Made by a program: the position numbers and the translations under genes
Notes under the pieces: model-generated
Told to the model about the DNA's origin: nothing
What the model saw: the letters and a program-made list of their open reading frames with translations, nothing else
The model's database searches: none
Shown: positions 7,882 through 15,883 of the stretch, in pieces
Layout of the letters: every line of letters starts with the position of its first letter
Position numbering within the stretch: position 1 is the stretch's first letter
Source of the DNA: Phycisphaerae bacterium
GTDB taxonomy: Bacteria > Planctomycetota > Phycisphaerae > Phycisphaerales > Phycisphaeraceae
Length of the DNA: 64,000 nt
Direction: 5' to 3'
Assembly: GCA_030425705.1 (NCBI GenBank)
Contig: JAUHZU010000014.1
Location: 39,261 to 103,260, forward strand

Positions 7882-9594
7882 ATGCCGCTCACCACCTCGC
7901 TGTACACCGGGCTCACCGGCCTGCAGACCAACTCGCAGATGCTTGACGTCGTCGGCAACAACATCGCCAACGTCAACACCACCGCCTTCAAGGCCAGCAC
8001 CGCGACCTTCCAGACCCAGGTCTCGCAGATCCTCTCCAACGGCTCGGCACCCAGCGCGCCCCTCGGCGGCACCAACCCCTCGCAGGTCGGGCTCGGCACT
8101 CGGCTGGCCGCGATCAGCCGGAACTTCAACGATGGCGGCCTCCAGCCCACCGGCGTCGCGACGCACGCCGCCATTGAGGGCGACGGCTTCTTCATCGTCG
8201 ATATCGGCGGGGCCCAGCGCTACACCCGCGACGGCACGTTCACACTCGACCGCGACTTTAACCTGGTCACCTCCGGCGGCGGACGCGTCCAGGGCTTCGG
8301 CGTCGACGGCGAGTACCAGATCATCGACGGCCTGCTCCAGGACATCAACATCCCCATCGGCGTCCTCACCATCGCCGAGGCCACCGAGAACGTGAACTTC
8401 TCCGGCAACCTGAACGCCGACGGCGAAGTCGCCACGCTCGGCTCGGTCGTCACCACCGACCCGATCTTCTCGGATGCGGGTGCTACGGTCCCCGCCGTCG
8501 CGGGCGATGCGCTCACCGGCCTGTTCGACGGCACGGGCACCTCGATGTTCACGCTTGGCGACGTGCTTACCTTCACCGGCGTGACCCGCGGCGGCGCGAA
8601 CATCCCCGACGCCACCTTCGAGGTCGGGCCCGCCAACACGACCGGCTCGGACGGCTTCGGCTCGACCCTCGCCGACCTCATGGCCTTCATGCAGAGCATC
8701 TCCGGCATCGACCCGACCCAGGCCGGCAGCCCGGGCGTCACTGTCACCGCGGCGGGCGAGATCCAGGTCACCGGCAACCTTGGCACGGCCAACAGCGTCA
8801 TCTTCGAGACCACCGACATCATCACCAACCAGGGCACCACCAACGCCCAGCCGTTCACCTGGAACAACACCCAGGACGCGACCGGCGAGTCGGTCCGCAC
8901 GACGTTTGTCGCGTACGACTCGCTCGGGACCGCGTTGACCATCGACCTCACGCTCGTGCTTGACACCGCCGACAACTCCGGCACGACCTGGCGATTCTTC
9001 ACGCACTCGGCGGACGACACCGACGTCGAGACCTTCCTCGGCTCGGGCACGATCCAGTTCGACACCAGCGGCCAGTACATCGGCGCGAATAACAACACGA
9101 TCAGCATCGACCGCAACAACACCGGCGCGCTCAGCCCCCAGCCGATCACGCTGAACTTCAGCGACCAGTTCGGCGCGGTGACCTCGCTGGCCGACAGCAA
9201 CAGCCAGGTCTCCTCCATCGGGCAGGACGGCACGCCGATCGGCACGCTCGAAGACTTCAGCATCAGCGAGGACGGCACGATCGTCGGTGTGTTCTCCAAC
9301 TCCCTGCTCCGCGACCTGGGGCAGATCACCCTCGCGACCTTCTCCAACAACCAGGGCCTGCTCGAAGTTGGCGGCAACCTCTACACGAACACGTCCAACT
9401 CCGGGACCCCGCAGGTCGTCACGCCCGGCAGCGGCGGGGCGGGGCGGGTGATCGGCCGTGCCGTGGAGCTCAGCAACGTCGACCTGTCGCAGGAGTTCAT
9501 CAACCTTATCAACGCCCAGACGGGCTTCAGCGCCAACTCGCGGGTGATCTCCACCAGCGAGCAGCTCATCCAGCAGCTGTTGCAGACCATCTAA
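7882..9594 (+). CDS. flgE: Flagellar hook protein FlgE
   Basis: 570 residues. The N-terminal rod/hook domain LYTGLTGLQTNSQMLDVVGNNIANVNTTAFK is the classic FlgE start, and the C-terminus NVDLSQEFINLINAQTGFSANSRVISTSEQL is its helical partner. Between them lie GDGFFIVDI (about residue 96), the FlaE-type D2 region from about 300 (SVRTTFVAYDSLGTALTIDL), and a large Thr/Asp-rich insert (about 190-310) that makes it longer than the ~400-residue enterobacterial hook. Such surface inserts are common in hook proteins. Export is by the flagellar type III route. flbD follows 23 bases downstream. Confidence 0.96.
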   Translation: MPLTTSLYTGLTGLQTNSQMLDVVGNNIANVNTTAFKASTATFQTQVSQILSNGSAPSAPLGGTNPSQVGLGTRLAAISRNFNDGGLQPTGVATHAAIEGDGFFIVDIGGAQRYTRDGTFTLDRDFNLVTSGGGRVQGFGVDGEYQIIDGLLQDINIPIGVLTIAEATENVNFSGNLNADGEVATLGSVVTTDPIFSDAGATVPAVAGDALTGLFDGTGTSMFTLGDVLTFTGVTRGGANIPDATFEVGPANTTGSDGFGSTLADLMAFMQSISGIDPTQAGSPGVTVTAAGEIQVTGNLGTANSVIFETTDIITNQGTTNAQPFTWNNTQDATGESVRTTFVAYDSLGTALTIDLTLVLDTADNSGTTWRFFTHSADDTDVETFLGSGTIQFDTSGQYIGANNNTISIDRNNTGALSPQPITLNFSDQFGAVTSLADSNSQVSSIGQDGTPIGTLEDFSISEDGTIVGVFSNSLLRDLGQITLATFSNNQGLLEVGGNLYTNTSNSGTPQVVTPGSGGAGRVIGRAVELSNVDLSQEFINLINAQTGFSANSRVISTSEQLIQQLLQTI

Positions 9595-9617
9595 CCCACG
9601 GCGGTGACCCCTGACGC

Positions 9618-9815
9618 ATGATTACCGTGACGCGCCTCAACGGCCGGAAGCTCGTGATCAACGCCGAACTCATCAAGACCGTCGAGTCCAACCCCGACAC
9701 GACGATCAAGCTGACGACCGGCGACACCATGCTCGTCAAGGAGACGATGCAGGAGGTCGTCGAGTTGGCGGTGGACTACGGCCGATCGCTGCGCAAGCTC
9801 CTGCCGCCGACCTGA
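9618..9815 (+). CDS. flbD: FlbD family protein
   Basis: 65 residues starting MITVTRLNGRKLVINAELI and continuing IKTVESNPDTTIKLTTGDTMLVKET, the complete small FlbD family found after flgE and before motA in many flagellar operons (this is not the Caulobacter response regulator of the same name). Its biochemical role is not settled. The length and order are exactly as in other phyla. It closes the first transcriptional stretch, since a 163-base gap with a candidate promoter follows. Confidence 0.9.
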   Translation: MITVTRLNGRKLVINAELIKTVESNPDTTIKLTTGDTMLVKETMQEVVELAVDYGRSLRKLLPPT

Positions 9816-9914
9816 GCGCGGGGAAGGTCCGGTAACCCGGCGGGTGTTGCGTTCGCGACGAAAAAGACAGGAAAATACGTGCTGTTTCGGTGTCGCGGGC
9901 GGTGCCGGTTTTTC

Positions 9915-9942
9915 GAAGCGGCGTGCCGGACCAGACCGATAA
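9915..9942 (+). promoter_or_regulatory. Candidate sigma-28 promoter upstream of motA
   Basis: The sequence ACCGATAA at 9935-9942 matches seven of eight bases of the sigma-28 -10 element GCCGATAA and ends 36 bases before the motA ATG. The -35 side is weak: GAAG at 9915-9918, 16 bases upstream, against the consensus TAAA. Stator genes are typical sigma-28 targets and fliA is encoded at the end of this cluster, which supports the reading. The match could be chance in a GC-rich genome. Confidence 0.4.
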
Positions 9943-9978
9943 GCACCCTGTCGGACTCAACGGAATTCGGGCAAGACC

Positions 9979-10749
9979 ATGGACCTCGGCACGATCTTCG
10001 GCTTCATCGGCACCTGGCTGCTGATCATCGCGACGCTGCTCCTGGGCGGCAGCGTGATGACCTACGTCGATATCCCGTCGGTGGTCCTCGTCTTCGGCGC
10101 GTCCTTCACCGTGCTCTTCTTCGCGATCCCGGCGCGGCATGTGAAGGGGATCGTCGCGGTCACGAAGAAGGCGTTCTTCTACAAGCCGCAGGCGATCGAC
10201 AAGCTGATCGAAGACATGGTGTCCTACGCCGAGATCGCCCGCCGCGACGGCATCCTCTCGCTCGAGAACGCGGTCAAGGACATCGACGACCCGTTCATCG
10301 TGCAGGGCATCCAGATGGCGGTCGACGGCACGGACCCGGAGCTGATCGAGCAGGTCATGATCAACGACCTGGACAACCTCGCCGAGCGCCACGACAACGG
10401 CAAGTTCATCTACGACACGATGGGCAAGTACGCCCCGGCGATCGGCATGATCGGGACGCTGATCGGCCTGGTCGCCATGCTCGCGGACCTGTCCGACCCC
10501 GCCGCCATCGGCGCGGGCCTGGCCGTCGCCCTGCTCACCACGCTCTACGGCGCGATCGTCTCCAACGCCGTCGCCGGACCCATCGCCGACCGCCTCTCCA
10601 AGCGCTCGGCCGAGGAGATCATGTACAAGACCGTGATCGTCAAGGGCGTCATGGCCATCCAGTCCGGCGACAACCCGCGCGTCGTCGAGCAGAAGCTCCG
10701 CACCTTCCTCCCGCCGTCGCAGCGGCCGGCCGAGGAAGAGGCGGCGTAG
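9979..10749 (+). CDS. motA: Flagellar stator protein MotA/PomA
   Basis: 256 residues with four membrane helices: two near the N-terminus (about 7-27 and 31-53), a cytoplasmic loop with the charged torque region, and two C-terminal helices beginning at about 152 with APAIGMIGTLIGLVAML and continuing AIGAGLAVALLTTLYGAIV. The GMIGTLIGLV motif with its conserved proline lines the ion path. MotA and MotB form the 5:2 stator that powers rotation. motB follows after 36 bases. The sodium- or proton-dependence cannot be read from MotA alone, but the partner looks sodium-type. Confidence 0.95.
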   Translation: MDLGTIFGFIGTWLLIIATLLLGGSVMTYVDIPSVVLVFGASFTVLFFAIPARHVKGIVAVTKKAFFYKPQAIDKLIEDMVSYAEIARRDGILSLENAVKDIDDPFIVQGIQMAVDGTDPELIEQVMINDLDNLAERHDNGKFIYDTMGKYAPAIGMIGTLIGLVAMLADLSDPAAIGAGLAVALLTTLYGAIVSNAVAGPIADRLSKRSAEEIMYKTVIVKGVMAIQSGDNPRVVEQKLRTFLPPSQRPAEEEAA

Positions 10750-10785
10750 CCGGCCCGAGGCATCACCCCGCGAACGGCTCAACGC

Positions 10786-11574
10786 ATGCCGAAGAAGACC
10801 TGCAAATGTAAAGAGGGCTCGCCCGAGTGGATGACCACGTTCGCGGACATGGTCACGCTCCTGCTGTGCTTCTTCGTGCTCATCGTCTCCTTCTCCGAGA
10901 TCAAGAAGGAAGACCAGTACATGTCCGTCGTCGAGCACATCCAGGAGGCGTTTGGCATGATGGGCGGGGGCGGCCGGCTGCCGACGGACGACGACCCGGC
11001 CCTGTCGCTGATCCAGCGCCTCGAGGCGCTTCGGCTGCAGAACGAGCGCGTCCCCAACCGCTCGAATATCAAGGACCCGGGGCAGACCGGCCGGGAGTCG
11101 CGGGTCACGACGATCCGCGAGGGCACGCAGTACGCCGTCGGCGGGGGGGTGCGGTTCGAGCCGGACTCCGCCGAGCTGACCCTCGAGGCCCGCGCCGCGC
11201 TGATCGACCTGGTCGAGCGCAACAACCTGACCGGCACAAAGAACAAGATCCAACTCACCGGCCACGCCGGGGCGTTGGAGCTGCTCGAGCCGGGCGTGGC
11301 GCCGTCGGAAGACCGCACGGCGATGTTGAATGAACTGGGCTACCGACGGGCGAGTGCGGTGTTCACTTTCCTCACCGGCCCGGACATGCCCGAGGGGCTG
11401 CGGCTTGACCCGGATCGTTTCCGAATTGGCAGCAGCGGTGCAAGCGAGCCGATCAACGCCCGCGCACAGAGCTCGGCCGATGCGCGGGTAAACCGCCGGG
11501 TGGATGTTGTCGTGAGCGAGAACGTGGTCGAGGACTTCCAGGACAACGGTGCCGGCCAGCCCGCGATGCCGTGA
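10786..11574 (+). CDS. motB: Flagellar stator protein MotB, PomB/MotS-like
   Basis: 262 residues. A short cytoplasmic start (KKTCKCKEGSPEWMTTF) leads into the single membrane helix with the essential aspartate in FADMVTLLLCFFVLIVSFSEI (D20). The Cys-Phe-Phe within this helix and the SFSE after it resemble sodium-driven PomB more than proton-driven MotB. The periplasmic OmpA-like peptidoglycan-binding domain spans about 105-245 (VRFEPDSAEL, LTGHAGALE, RRASAVFTFL, RVNRRVDVVV). It anchors the stator to the cell wall. The residues of the OmpA core are somewhat divergent, but the overall domain is complete. Confidence 0.93.
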   Translation: MPKKTCKCKEGSPEWMTTFADMVTLLLCFFVLIVSFSEIKKEDQYMSVVEHIQEAFGMMGGGGRLPTDDDPALSLIQRLEALRLQNERVPNRSNIKDPGQTGRESRVTTIREGTQYAVGGGVRFEPDSAELTLEARAALIDLVERNNLTGTKNKIQLTGHAGALELLEPGVAPSEDRTAMLNELGYRRASAVFTFLTGPDMPEGLRLDPDRFRIGSSGASEPINARAQSSADARVNRRVDVVVSENVVEDFQDNGAGQPAMP

Positions 11575-11633
11575 ACCGCGCTCGCCGCCTGCGCCACACA
11601 TCCGCGTTCATGCGCAAAATCTGCGGGTCGGGC

Positions 11634-11662
11634 TAGCGATCCCCCGCCGTTTCGGCCGATAA
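11634..11662 (+). promoter_or_regulatory. Candidate sigma-28 promoter upstream of fliL
   Basis: GCCGATAA at 11655-11662 is a perfect match to the sigma-28 -10 consensus, 47 bases before the fliL start and in a 135-base gap. A weak -35 (TAGC at 11634-11637, 17 bases upstream) fits poorly to TAAA. It would drive fliL-fliN and perhaps the export-gate genes. The exact -10 is directly visible; promoter activity is inference. Confidence 0.45.
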
Positions 11663-11709
11663 ATACCCGGTATGCACCCGCCCCCACGGCGGGACCCCGG
11701 AGATGAGTC

Positions 11710-12267
11710 ATGGCAGACGACGCAAACACCGAATCCGACGCACCGGCCAAGAAGAAAAAGCTCCCGATGACCATCATCGTCATCGCCGCGGTCATGCTGG
11801 TTGAGGCCGTCGTCCTCGGCGGGCTCTTCATGGCCTTCGGCGCGAAGCCGGATGTCGCGGAGGCCCATGAACTCGAGAAGGACGAGCTGGCGGCGGAGGA
11901 AGAGCTCGTCGAGATCATGCTGATCGCCGACAAGTTCCAGAACAGCCGGCAGGGGGCACAGGCCTTCCTGTACGACACCTCTATCTACGTGCTGATCAAG
12001 CGGAAGAACCGCGGGACGGCCGAGGAGATCGAGGCGGGCGGCGGGTTCGAGGCCCGCGTCGCGGAGAACGTCGGCCGGGTACGGGGCGAGGTGGTCGAGA
12101 TCTTCGCCCGTGCCGAGCCGGCCCACCTGAACGAGCCGGGCCACGAGACGATCCGCCGGCTGATCCTCGAGAAGTGTCAGGCACGGTTCGGCAAGGACGC
12201 CGACGGCGAGTACATCGTGCAGGACGTGGTGATCAGCGACTGGAAGCGTTTCAGCGCCGACATGTAG
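11710..12267 (+). CDS. fliL: Flagellar basal body-associated protein FliL
   Basis: 185 residues with a lysine-rich cytoplasmic start (PAKKKKLP), one membrane helix (about 19-40) and a periplasmic domain (about 75-185) ending in EYIVQDVVISDWKRFSADM, with the family's conserved final region (ILEKC, GEYIVQDVVISDW). FliL surrounds the stator and raises torque. GGAG lies seven bases before the ATG. The gene is followed after 15 bases by fliN; fliM, which usually intervenes, is missing here. Confidence 0.88.
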   Translation: MADDANTESDAPAKKKKLPMTIIVIAAVMLVEAVVLGGLFMAFGAKPDVAEAHELEKDELAAEEELVEIMLIADKFQNSRQGAQAFLYDTSIYVLIKRKNRGTAEEIEAGGGFEARVAENVGRVRGEVVEIFARAEPAHLNEPGHETIRRLILEKCQARFGKDADGEYIVQDVVISDWKRFSADM

Positions 12268-12282
12268 CCCAAGGACGCAGGC

Positions 12283-12711
12283 ATGAGTGACGAGTCGATC
12301 AACGCCGAAGACGCCGCCAGCGAAGCGCTGGCCGAGGCCCAGCAGCAGGTCAACGCGCTGCAGGGCGCGGTCGCGGAGATCGCCGGACAGGCCGCCGCCG
12401 AGGGCGGCATCGACATGCTCGGCGATGTCGAATTGAACGTGACGGTCGAGCTCGGCCGGACCGAGATGCTGGTCGAAGACGTGCTGAAGCTGGGCAGCGG
12501 CAGCGTGGTCGAGCTGAACAAGCTCGCGGGCGACCCGGTGGACGTCTTTGTCAACGGCCGGCTGATCGCGCGGGGCGAGGTGCTGGTCCTGAACGACAAC
12601 TTCTGTATCCGTGTGAGCGAGATCGTCGCGGGCATCGATGAGTCCGATGCCGACGACGCCGAGGATTCGTTGATCGGCCAGCCGGTGGAAGCCGTCGAGT
12701 CCGCCGGCTAG
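12283..12711 (+). CDS. fliN: Flagellar motor switch protein FliN
   Basis: 142 residues. After an acidic, alanine-rich N-terminal segment the SpoA (surface presentation) domain occupies about 48-120: [52 protein letters not shown], and [10 protein letters not shown]. FliN forms the bottom of the C-ring and docks FliH. AAGGA precedes the ATG. Length is that of a short FliN, without the CheC-like phosphatase part of FliY. Its partner FliM must be encoded elsewhere. Confidence 0.93.
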   Translation: MSDESINAEDAASEALAEAQQQVNALQGAVAEIAGQAAAEGGIDMLGDVELNVTVELGRTEMLVEDVLKLGSGSVVELNKLAGDPVDVFVNGRLIARGEVLVLNDNFCIRVSEIVAGIDESDADDAEDSLIGQPVEAVESAG

Positions 12712-12852
12712 TTGTGGAAAACATGGGGCGTGCCTAAGTCTGATACGCTTCGCAAGTAACGAACGGTGGCGGGGTGGCTGGGCCGGCAGGATGCCGGGCC
12801 CCCACAGACAACCCGCCGGGTACCGCGAGCGATAGGCCATGGAGGGCCGAGC

Positions 12853-13623
12853 GTGCGGATGGACAAGCTCAACCTGGGTCGGCCTTCCGCTGTCGCGCTG
12901 TTGCTGTGCGCCGGCCTGCTGTTGTTTCCGAGCCCAGCCATCGCTCAGCAGGGCGACGATACTGTCGCGGCCGGGCCCAACACCCCGACCCTCGACGAAG
13001 CCGTGGACGAGTTGTCGACTGTTCCCGCAGCCGACAACCCGCAGGAGCGTCTGCCGCTCGGGCCGATGGCGGGCAACGAGGCGGACACGATCCCGCGTAA
13101 CAGCGAAGCGCCGGCCGGGGGGTGGGTGATGAACACCCTGGCGGCGCTGGGTGTTGTCATCGGCCTGGTCTTCGCGGTGCGCTGGGCGGCGCGGAAATGG
13201 GGCGGGCTCCGTGGGACCGGCGTCCGGGTCAACGCGAGCCCGATCGTTGAGGTGCTGAGCCGGACCTCCGTCGCGCCGCGTAACCACGTCGTGCTGCTGC
13301 GTGTCGGCTCGCGGATCCTTGTGGTCAACGATGGTACAGCGGGCATGCGCACCCTCGCCACGGTCGAAGACCCCGACGAGGTGGCCGGGCTGCTTCAGTC
13401 GGTCGAGGCCGCGCGGGAGGCGAGTCTGTCCAACAGCTTCAGCCGGGCGATGTCCAAGCTGTCCAACCAGTGGTCGGCGGCCGAGCGGGATGAGGAGATC
13501 GGCGGCGACGACGCGGAGACCGGGGTCGACCAGGTGCGCGGCGCGCTCAGCGGCCTGCGGGACCGTCTGCGGTTGACGACGGGCGGGGCCACCGGGGACC
13601 TGGCGCAGGGGGATGCGCGATGA
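12853..13623 (+). CDS. fliO: Flagellar biosynthetic protein FliO
   Basis: 256 residues from the GTG at 12853, chosen because GGAGG stands seven bases upstream; a longer frame reaches 12766 but has no such site. The protein has an N-terminal signal or membrane helix (about 12-34), a linker, a second membrane helix (about 95-115: VMNTLAALGVVIGLVFAVRWAARKW) and the FliO domain with VEVLSRTSVAPRNHVVLLRVGSRILVV. FliO stabilises FliP while the export gate assembles. The stop overlaps the fliP start. The C-terminal ~80 residues are poorly conserved. Confidence 0.85.
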   Translation: MRMDKLNLGRPSAVALLLCAGLLLFPSPAIAQQGDDTVAAGPNTPTLDEAVDELSTVPAADNPQERLPLGPMAGNEADTIPRNSEAPAGGWVMNTLAALGVVIGLVFAVRWAARKWGGLRGTGVRVNASPIVEVLSRTSVAPRNHVVLLRVGSRILVVNDGTAGMRTLATVEDPDEVAGLLQSVEAAREASLSNSFSRAMSKLSNQWSAAERDEEIGGDDAETGVDQVRGALSGLRDRLRLTTGGATGDLAQGDAR

Positions 13624-14672
13624 GCCGCATACATGGCATTTTGTTCACGGGTCTGCTGGTCGTGGGCATCGTGGCCGCCGGTGCCGCGCAGGCGCAGGGC
13701 GCGAACCCGACCGGCGTCTCGACGGACGACCCGGCGATCCAGCCGCCGCCCATACAGCCCGCCCAGCCGGACCCGGCCGGGGCGCTGAGCGATACCCTTG
13801 AACAGCTGCAGGGCGAGGGCGGCGAGGACCTGCTCAACCCGTTCGTGATCGGTGAGAACGCTGGCGACTTTATGAACGCCCTGCTCGGGCCGACACGCGG
13901 CGTGGTCAACGACGACCTGAACAGCCCAAGCGGGCTCGCGTCGCAGGGCATCGGCAACACACCGGGCTCCGGCTCGGAGCGGGGGAAGTCCGGGCTCAGC
14001 TCGACGCTGTCGGTGATGCTCCTGCTCACCGTGCTCACGATGGTGCCGGCGGTGCTGGTCATGTGCACCAGCTTCACGCGGATCGTCGTGGTGCTCGCGC
14101 TCTTGCGGCAGGCCCTGGGCACGCAGCAGCTCCCGCCGACACAGGTCATCACCGGGCTCGCGCTGTTCCTGACGCTGCTGGTCATGTCGCCGACGCTGAA
14201 CCAGATCAACAACGAGGTACTCAAGCCGCTGAACGCCGGCACCATCGACGAGACCGAGGCGTGGGAGAAGACCAAGGCCCCGCTGCGGGACTTCATGTTC
14301 CGGCAGATCGACCGGTCGGGGAACTGGGGCTCGGTCTACACGATCATGGAGTGGCGCGAGCCGGGCATCACCGCGGAGAAGCGCGACCTCCGCCGGGAAG
14401 ACGTGGACATGCTCACGCTCGTGCCGGCGTTCATGATCAGCGAGCTGAAGGTCGCGTTCCTGATGGGGTTCCGTCTGTACCTGCCGTTCCTGGTGATCGA
14501 CATGGTGGTGAGCAGCGTGCTGATCTCGATGGGCATGCTGATGCTCCCGCCGGTGCTGATCTCGCTGCCGTTCAAGCTGCTGCTGTTCGTGCTGGTGGAC
14601 GGCTGGAACCTGCTGGTGGCGAACCTGCTGACGAGTTTCGACGTGGGCGCGGTGCCCGCGGCGTCGGGCTAG
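13620..14672 (+). CDS. fliP: Flagellar export gate protein FliP, N-terminally extended
   Basis: 350 residues, about 100 longer than enterobacterial FliP. A cleavable-type signal (about 1-28) leads to a Pro/Gln/Gly-rich region without recognised domain (about 29-120), then the conserved core from about 125: LSVMLLLTVLTMVPAVLVMC, TSFTRIVVVLALLRQALGTQ, LALFLTLLVMSP and the second half with FMISELKVAFLMGFRLYLPFLVIDMVV. Five FliP subunits with FliQ and FliR make the export channel. The ATG overlaps the fliO stop (ATGA). Confidence 0.96.
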   Translation: MSRIHGILFTGLLVVGIVAAGAAQAQGANPTGVSTDDPAIQPPPIQPAQPDPAGALSDTLEQLQGEGGEDLLNPFVIGENAGDFMNALLGPTRGVVNDDLNSPSGLASQGIGNTPGSGSERGKSGLSSTLSVMLLLTVLTMVPAVLVMCTSFTRIVVVLALLRQALGTQQLPPTQVITGLALFLTLLVMSPTLNQINNEVLKPLNAGTIDETEAWEKTKAPLRDFMFRQIDRSGNWGSVYTIMEWREPGITAEKRDLRREDVDMLTLVPAFMISELKVAFLMGFRLYLPFLVIDMVVSSVLISMGMLMLPPVLISLPFKLLLFVLVDGWNLLVANLLTSFDVGAVPAASG

Positions 14673-14714
14673 TGCCGTAGGGGAGGTGCGCGCGCAGCGC
14701 GTGGAGTGTGACGC

Positions 14715-14978
14715 ATGGTGTCGGATAGCGCGATCGACGTGACCCGTGAGATGCTGCTGCTGATGATGATGCTCAGCGCGCCGATCCTCGGCGCGGCGCT
14801 GGTGATCGGCCTGACCATCAGCGTGCTGCAGGCGGTGACGCAGATCCAGGAGCAGACGCTGACGTTTGTGCCCAAGATCGTGGGGATGGCGTTGGTCACG
14901 GTTTTTGCGATGCCTTGGATCGTGAGCAAGACGATGGAGTTCAGCGCCCGGATGTTCGGGCCCTGGGTCTCCGGCTGA
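14715..14978 (+). CDS. fliQ: Flagellar export gate protein FliQ
   Basis: 87 residues with two membrane helices (about 16-40 and 50-73). The sequence SAIDVTREMLLLMMMLSAPI, then LVIGLTISVLQAVTQIQEQTL and FVPKIVGMALVT is canonical FliQ; QAVTQIQEQTL is the family signature. Four copies stack around FliP5-FliR in the gate. It is separated from fliP by 42 bases and followed by fliR after 44. Confidence 0.96.
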   Translation: MVSDSAIDVTREMLLLMMMLSAPILGAALVIGLTISVLQAVTQIQEQTLTFVPKIVGMALVTVFAMPWIVSKTMEFSARMFGPWVSG

Positions 14979-15022
14979 AGATGGAAAGGGCGCGGCGACC
15001 CCGCGCGGGACGAGTGTGACGA

Positions 15023-15868
15023 TTGCCTGTCGACCTGACACCCCTGCTGCCGTTCGTGCCGGTCTGGCTGATGATCCTCTTCCGCCTGACGGGGATCTTT
15101 GTGCTTGCGCCGGCGCTGGGCAGCCAGTCGATCCCGCGGATGGTCAAGGTGTTCCTGGCGTTGTCGCTGTCGTTCGCGGTCTGGCCGATGCTCTGGGCGG
15201 ACCCGCAGGCCGCCGAGCACCTGGGCGCCGCGATCGGCGGGCTGAACATGTGGTCGCTGGCGGTGATGGTCGCCTTCGAGCTGCTGATCGGCTACCTGAT
15301 CGGGTACGCGGCGTCGCTGCCGATGGTGGGGATGCAACTGGGCGGGCACATGATCGACCAGCAGATGGGCCTCGCGGTGGGCGGCATCTTCAACCCCGAG
15401 TCCGGCACCGAATCGGCCGCGATGGGGCAGGTGCTGTTCATGCTCGCGTTAGCGCTGTTCGTGATGGCGGGCGGGCTGGAGGTCATGCTCACGACCCTCG
15501 CGCAGTCGTTCCGCACCGTGCCGCTGGGCGGGATGCAGCACCAGCACCAGACGGCACAGTTCGTCGTTGGGCTCGTGACGGTCATGTTCGAGCTGGCGAT
15601 CCGTGTGTCGGCCCCGCTGCTTTGCCTGATGTTCCTGACCAGCGCGGGCATGGGTTTCATCATGCGGACCGTGCCGCAGATGAACATCCTCAGCGTCGGG
15701 TTCTCCGTCCGCATCCTCGCGAGCGTCGCGCTGCTGATCGTCACGATCGGGGCGCTTGCGGCCGTATACGACGACACCGCAACGCTGACGTTTCAACGCA
15801 TCATGCGCTTCTTCTCCGTCACCCCGCCGCCGTTCGATGGGACACCCCCGCCCACGCCCACGCCCTAG
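15023..15868 (+). CDS. fliR: Flagellar export gate protein FliR
   Basis: 281 residues with six or so membrane helices, starting at a TTG because the nearby GTG at 15014 runs straight into a stop. Recognisable parts are RLTGIFVLAPALGSQSIPRMVKVFLALSLSF at the N-terminus, ELLIGYLIGYAASLPMVGMQLGGHMIDQQMGL in the middle and LTSAGMGFIMRTVPQMNILSVGFSVR. FliR completes the gate with FliP and FliQ and contacts FlhB. The C-terminus is Pro/Thr-rich. flhB starts 15 bases later. Confidence 0.94.
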   Translation: MPVDLTPLLPFVPVWLMILFRLTGIFVLAPALGSQSIPRMVKVFLALSLSFAVWPMLWADPQAAEHLGAAIGGLNMWSLAVMVAFELLIGYLIGYAASLPMVGMQLGGHMIDQQMGLAVGGIFNPESGTESAAMGQVLFMLALALFVMAGGLEVMLTTLAQSFRTVPLGGMQHQHQTAQFVVGLVTVMFELAIRVSAPLLCLMFLTSAGMGFIMRTVPQMNILSVGFSVRILASVALLIVTIGALAAVYDDTATLTFQRIMRFFSVTPPPFDGTPPPTPTP

Positions 15869-15883
15869 GAGACGCAACCCGCC

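Noticed and set aside
11575..11709. Hidden fliM fragment in the gap before fliL or after it
   Set aside because: The gap is only 135 bases, and the gap between fliL and fliN is 15 bases; no FliM-like peptide is found in any frame.
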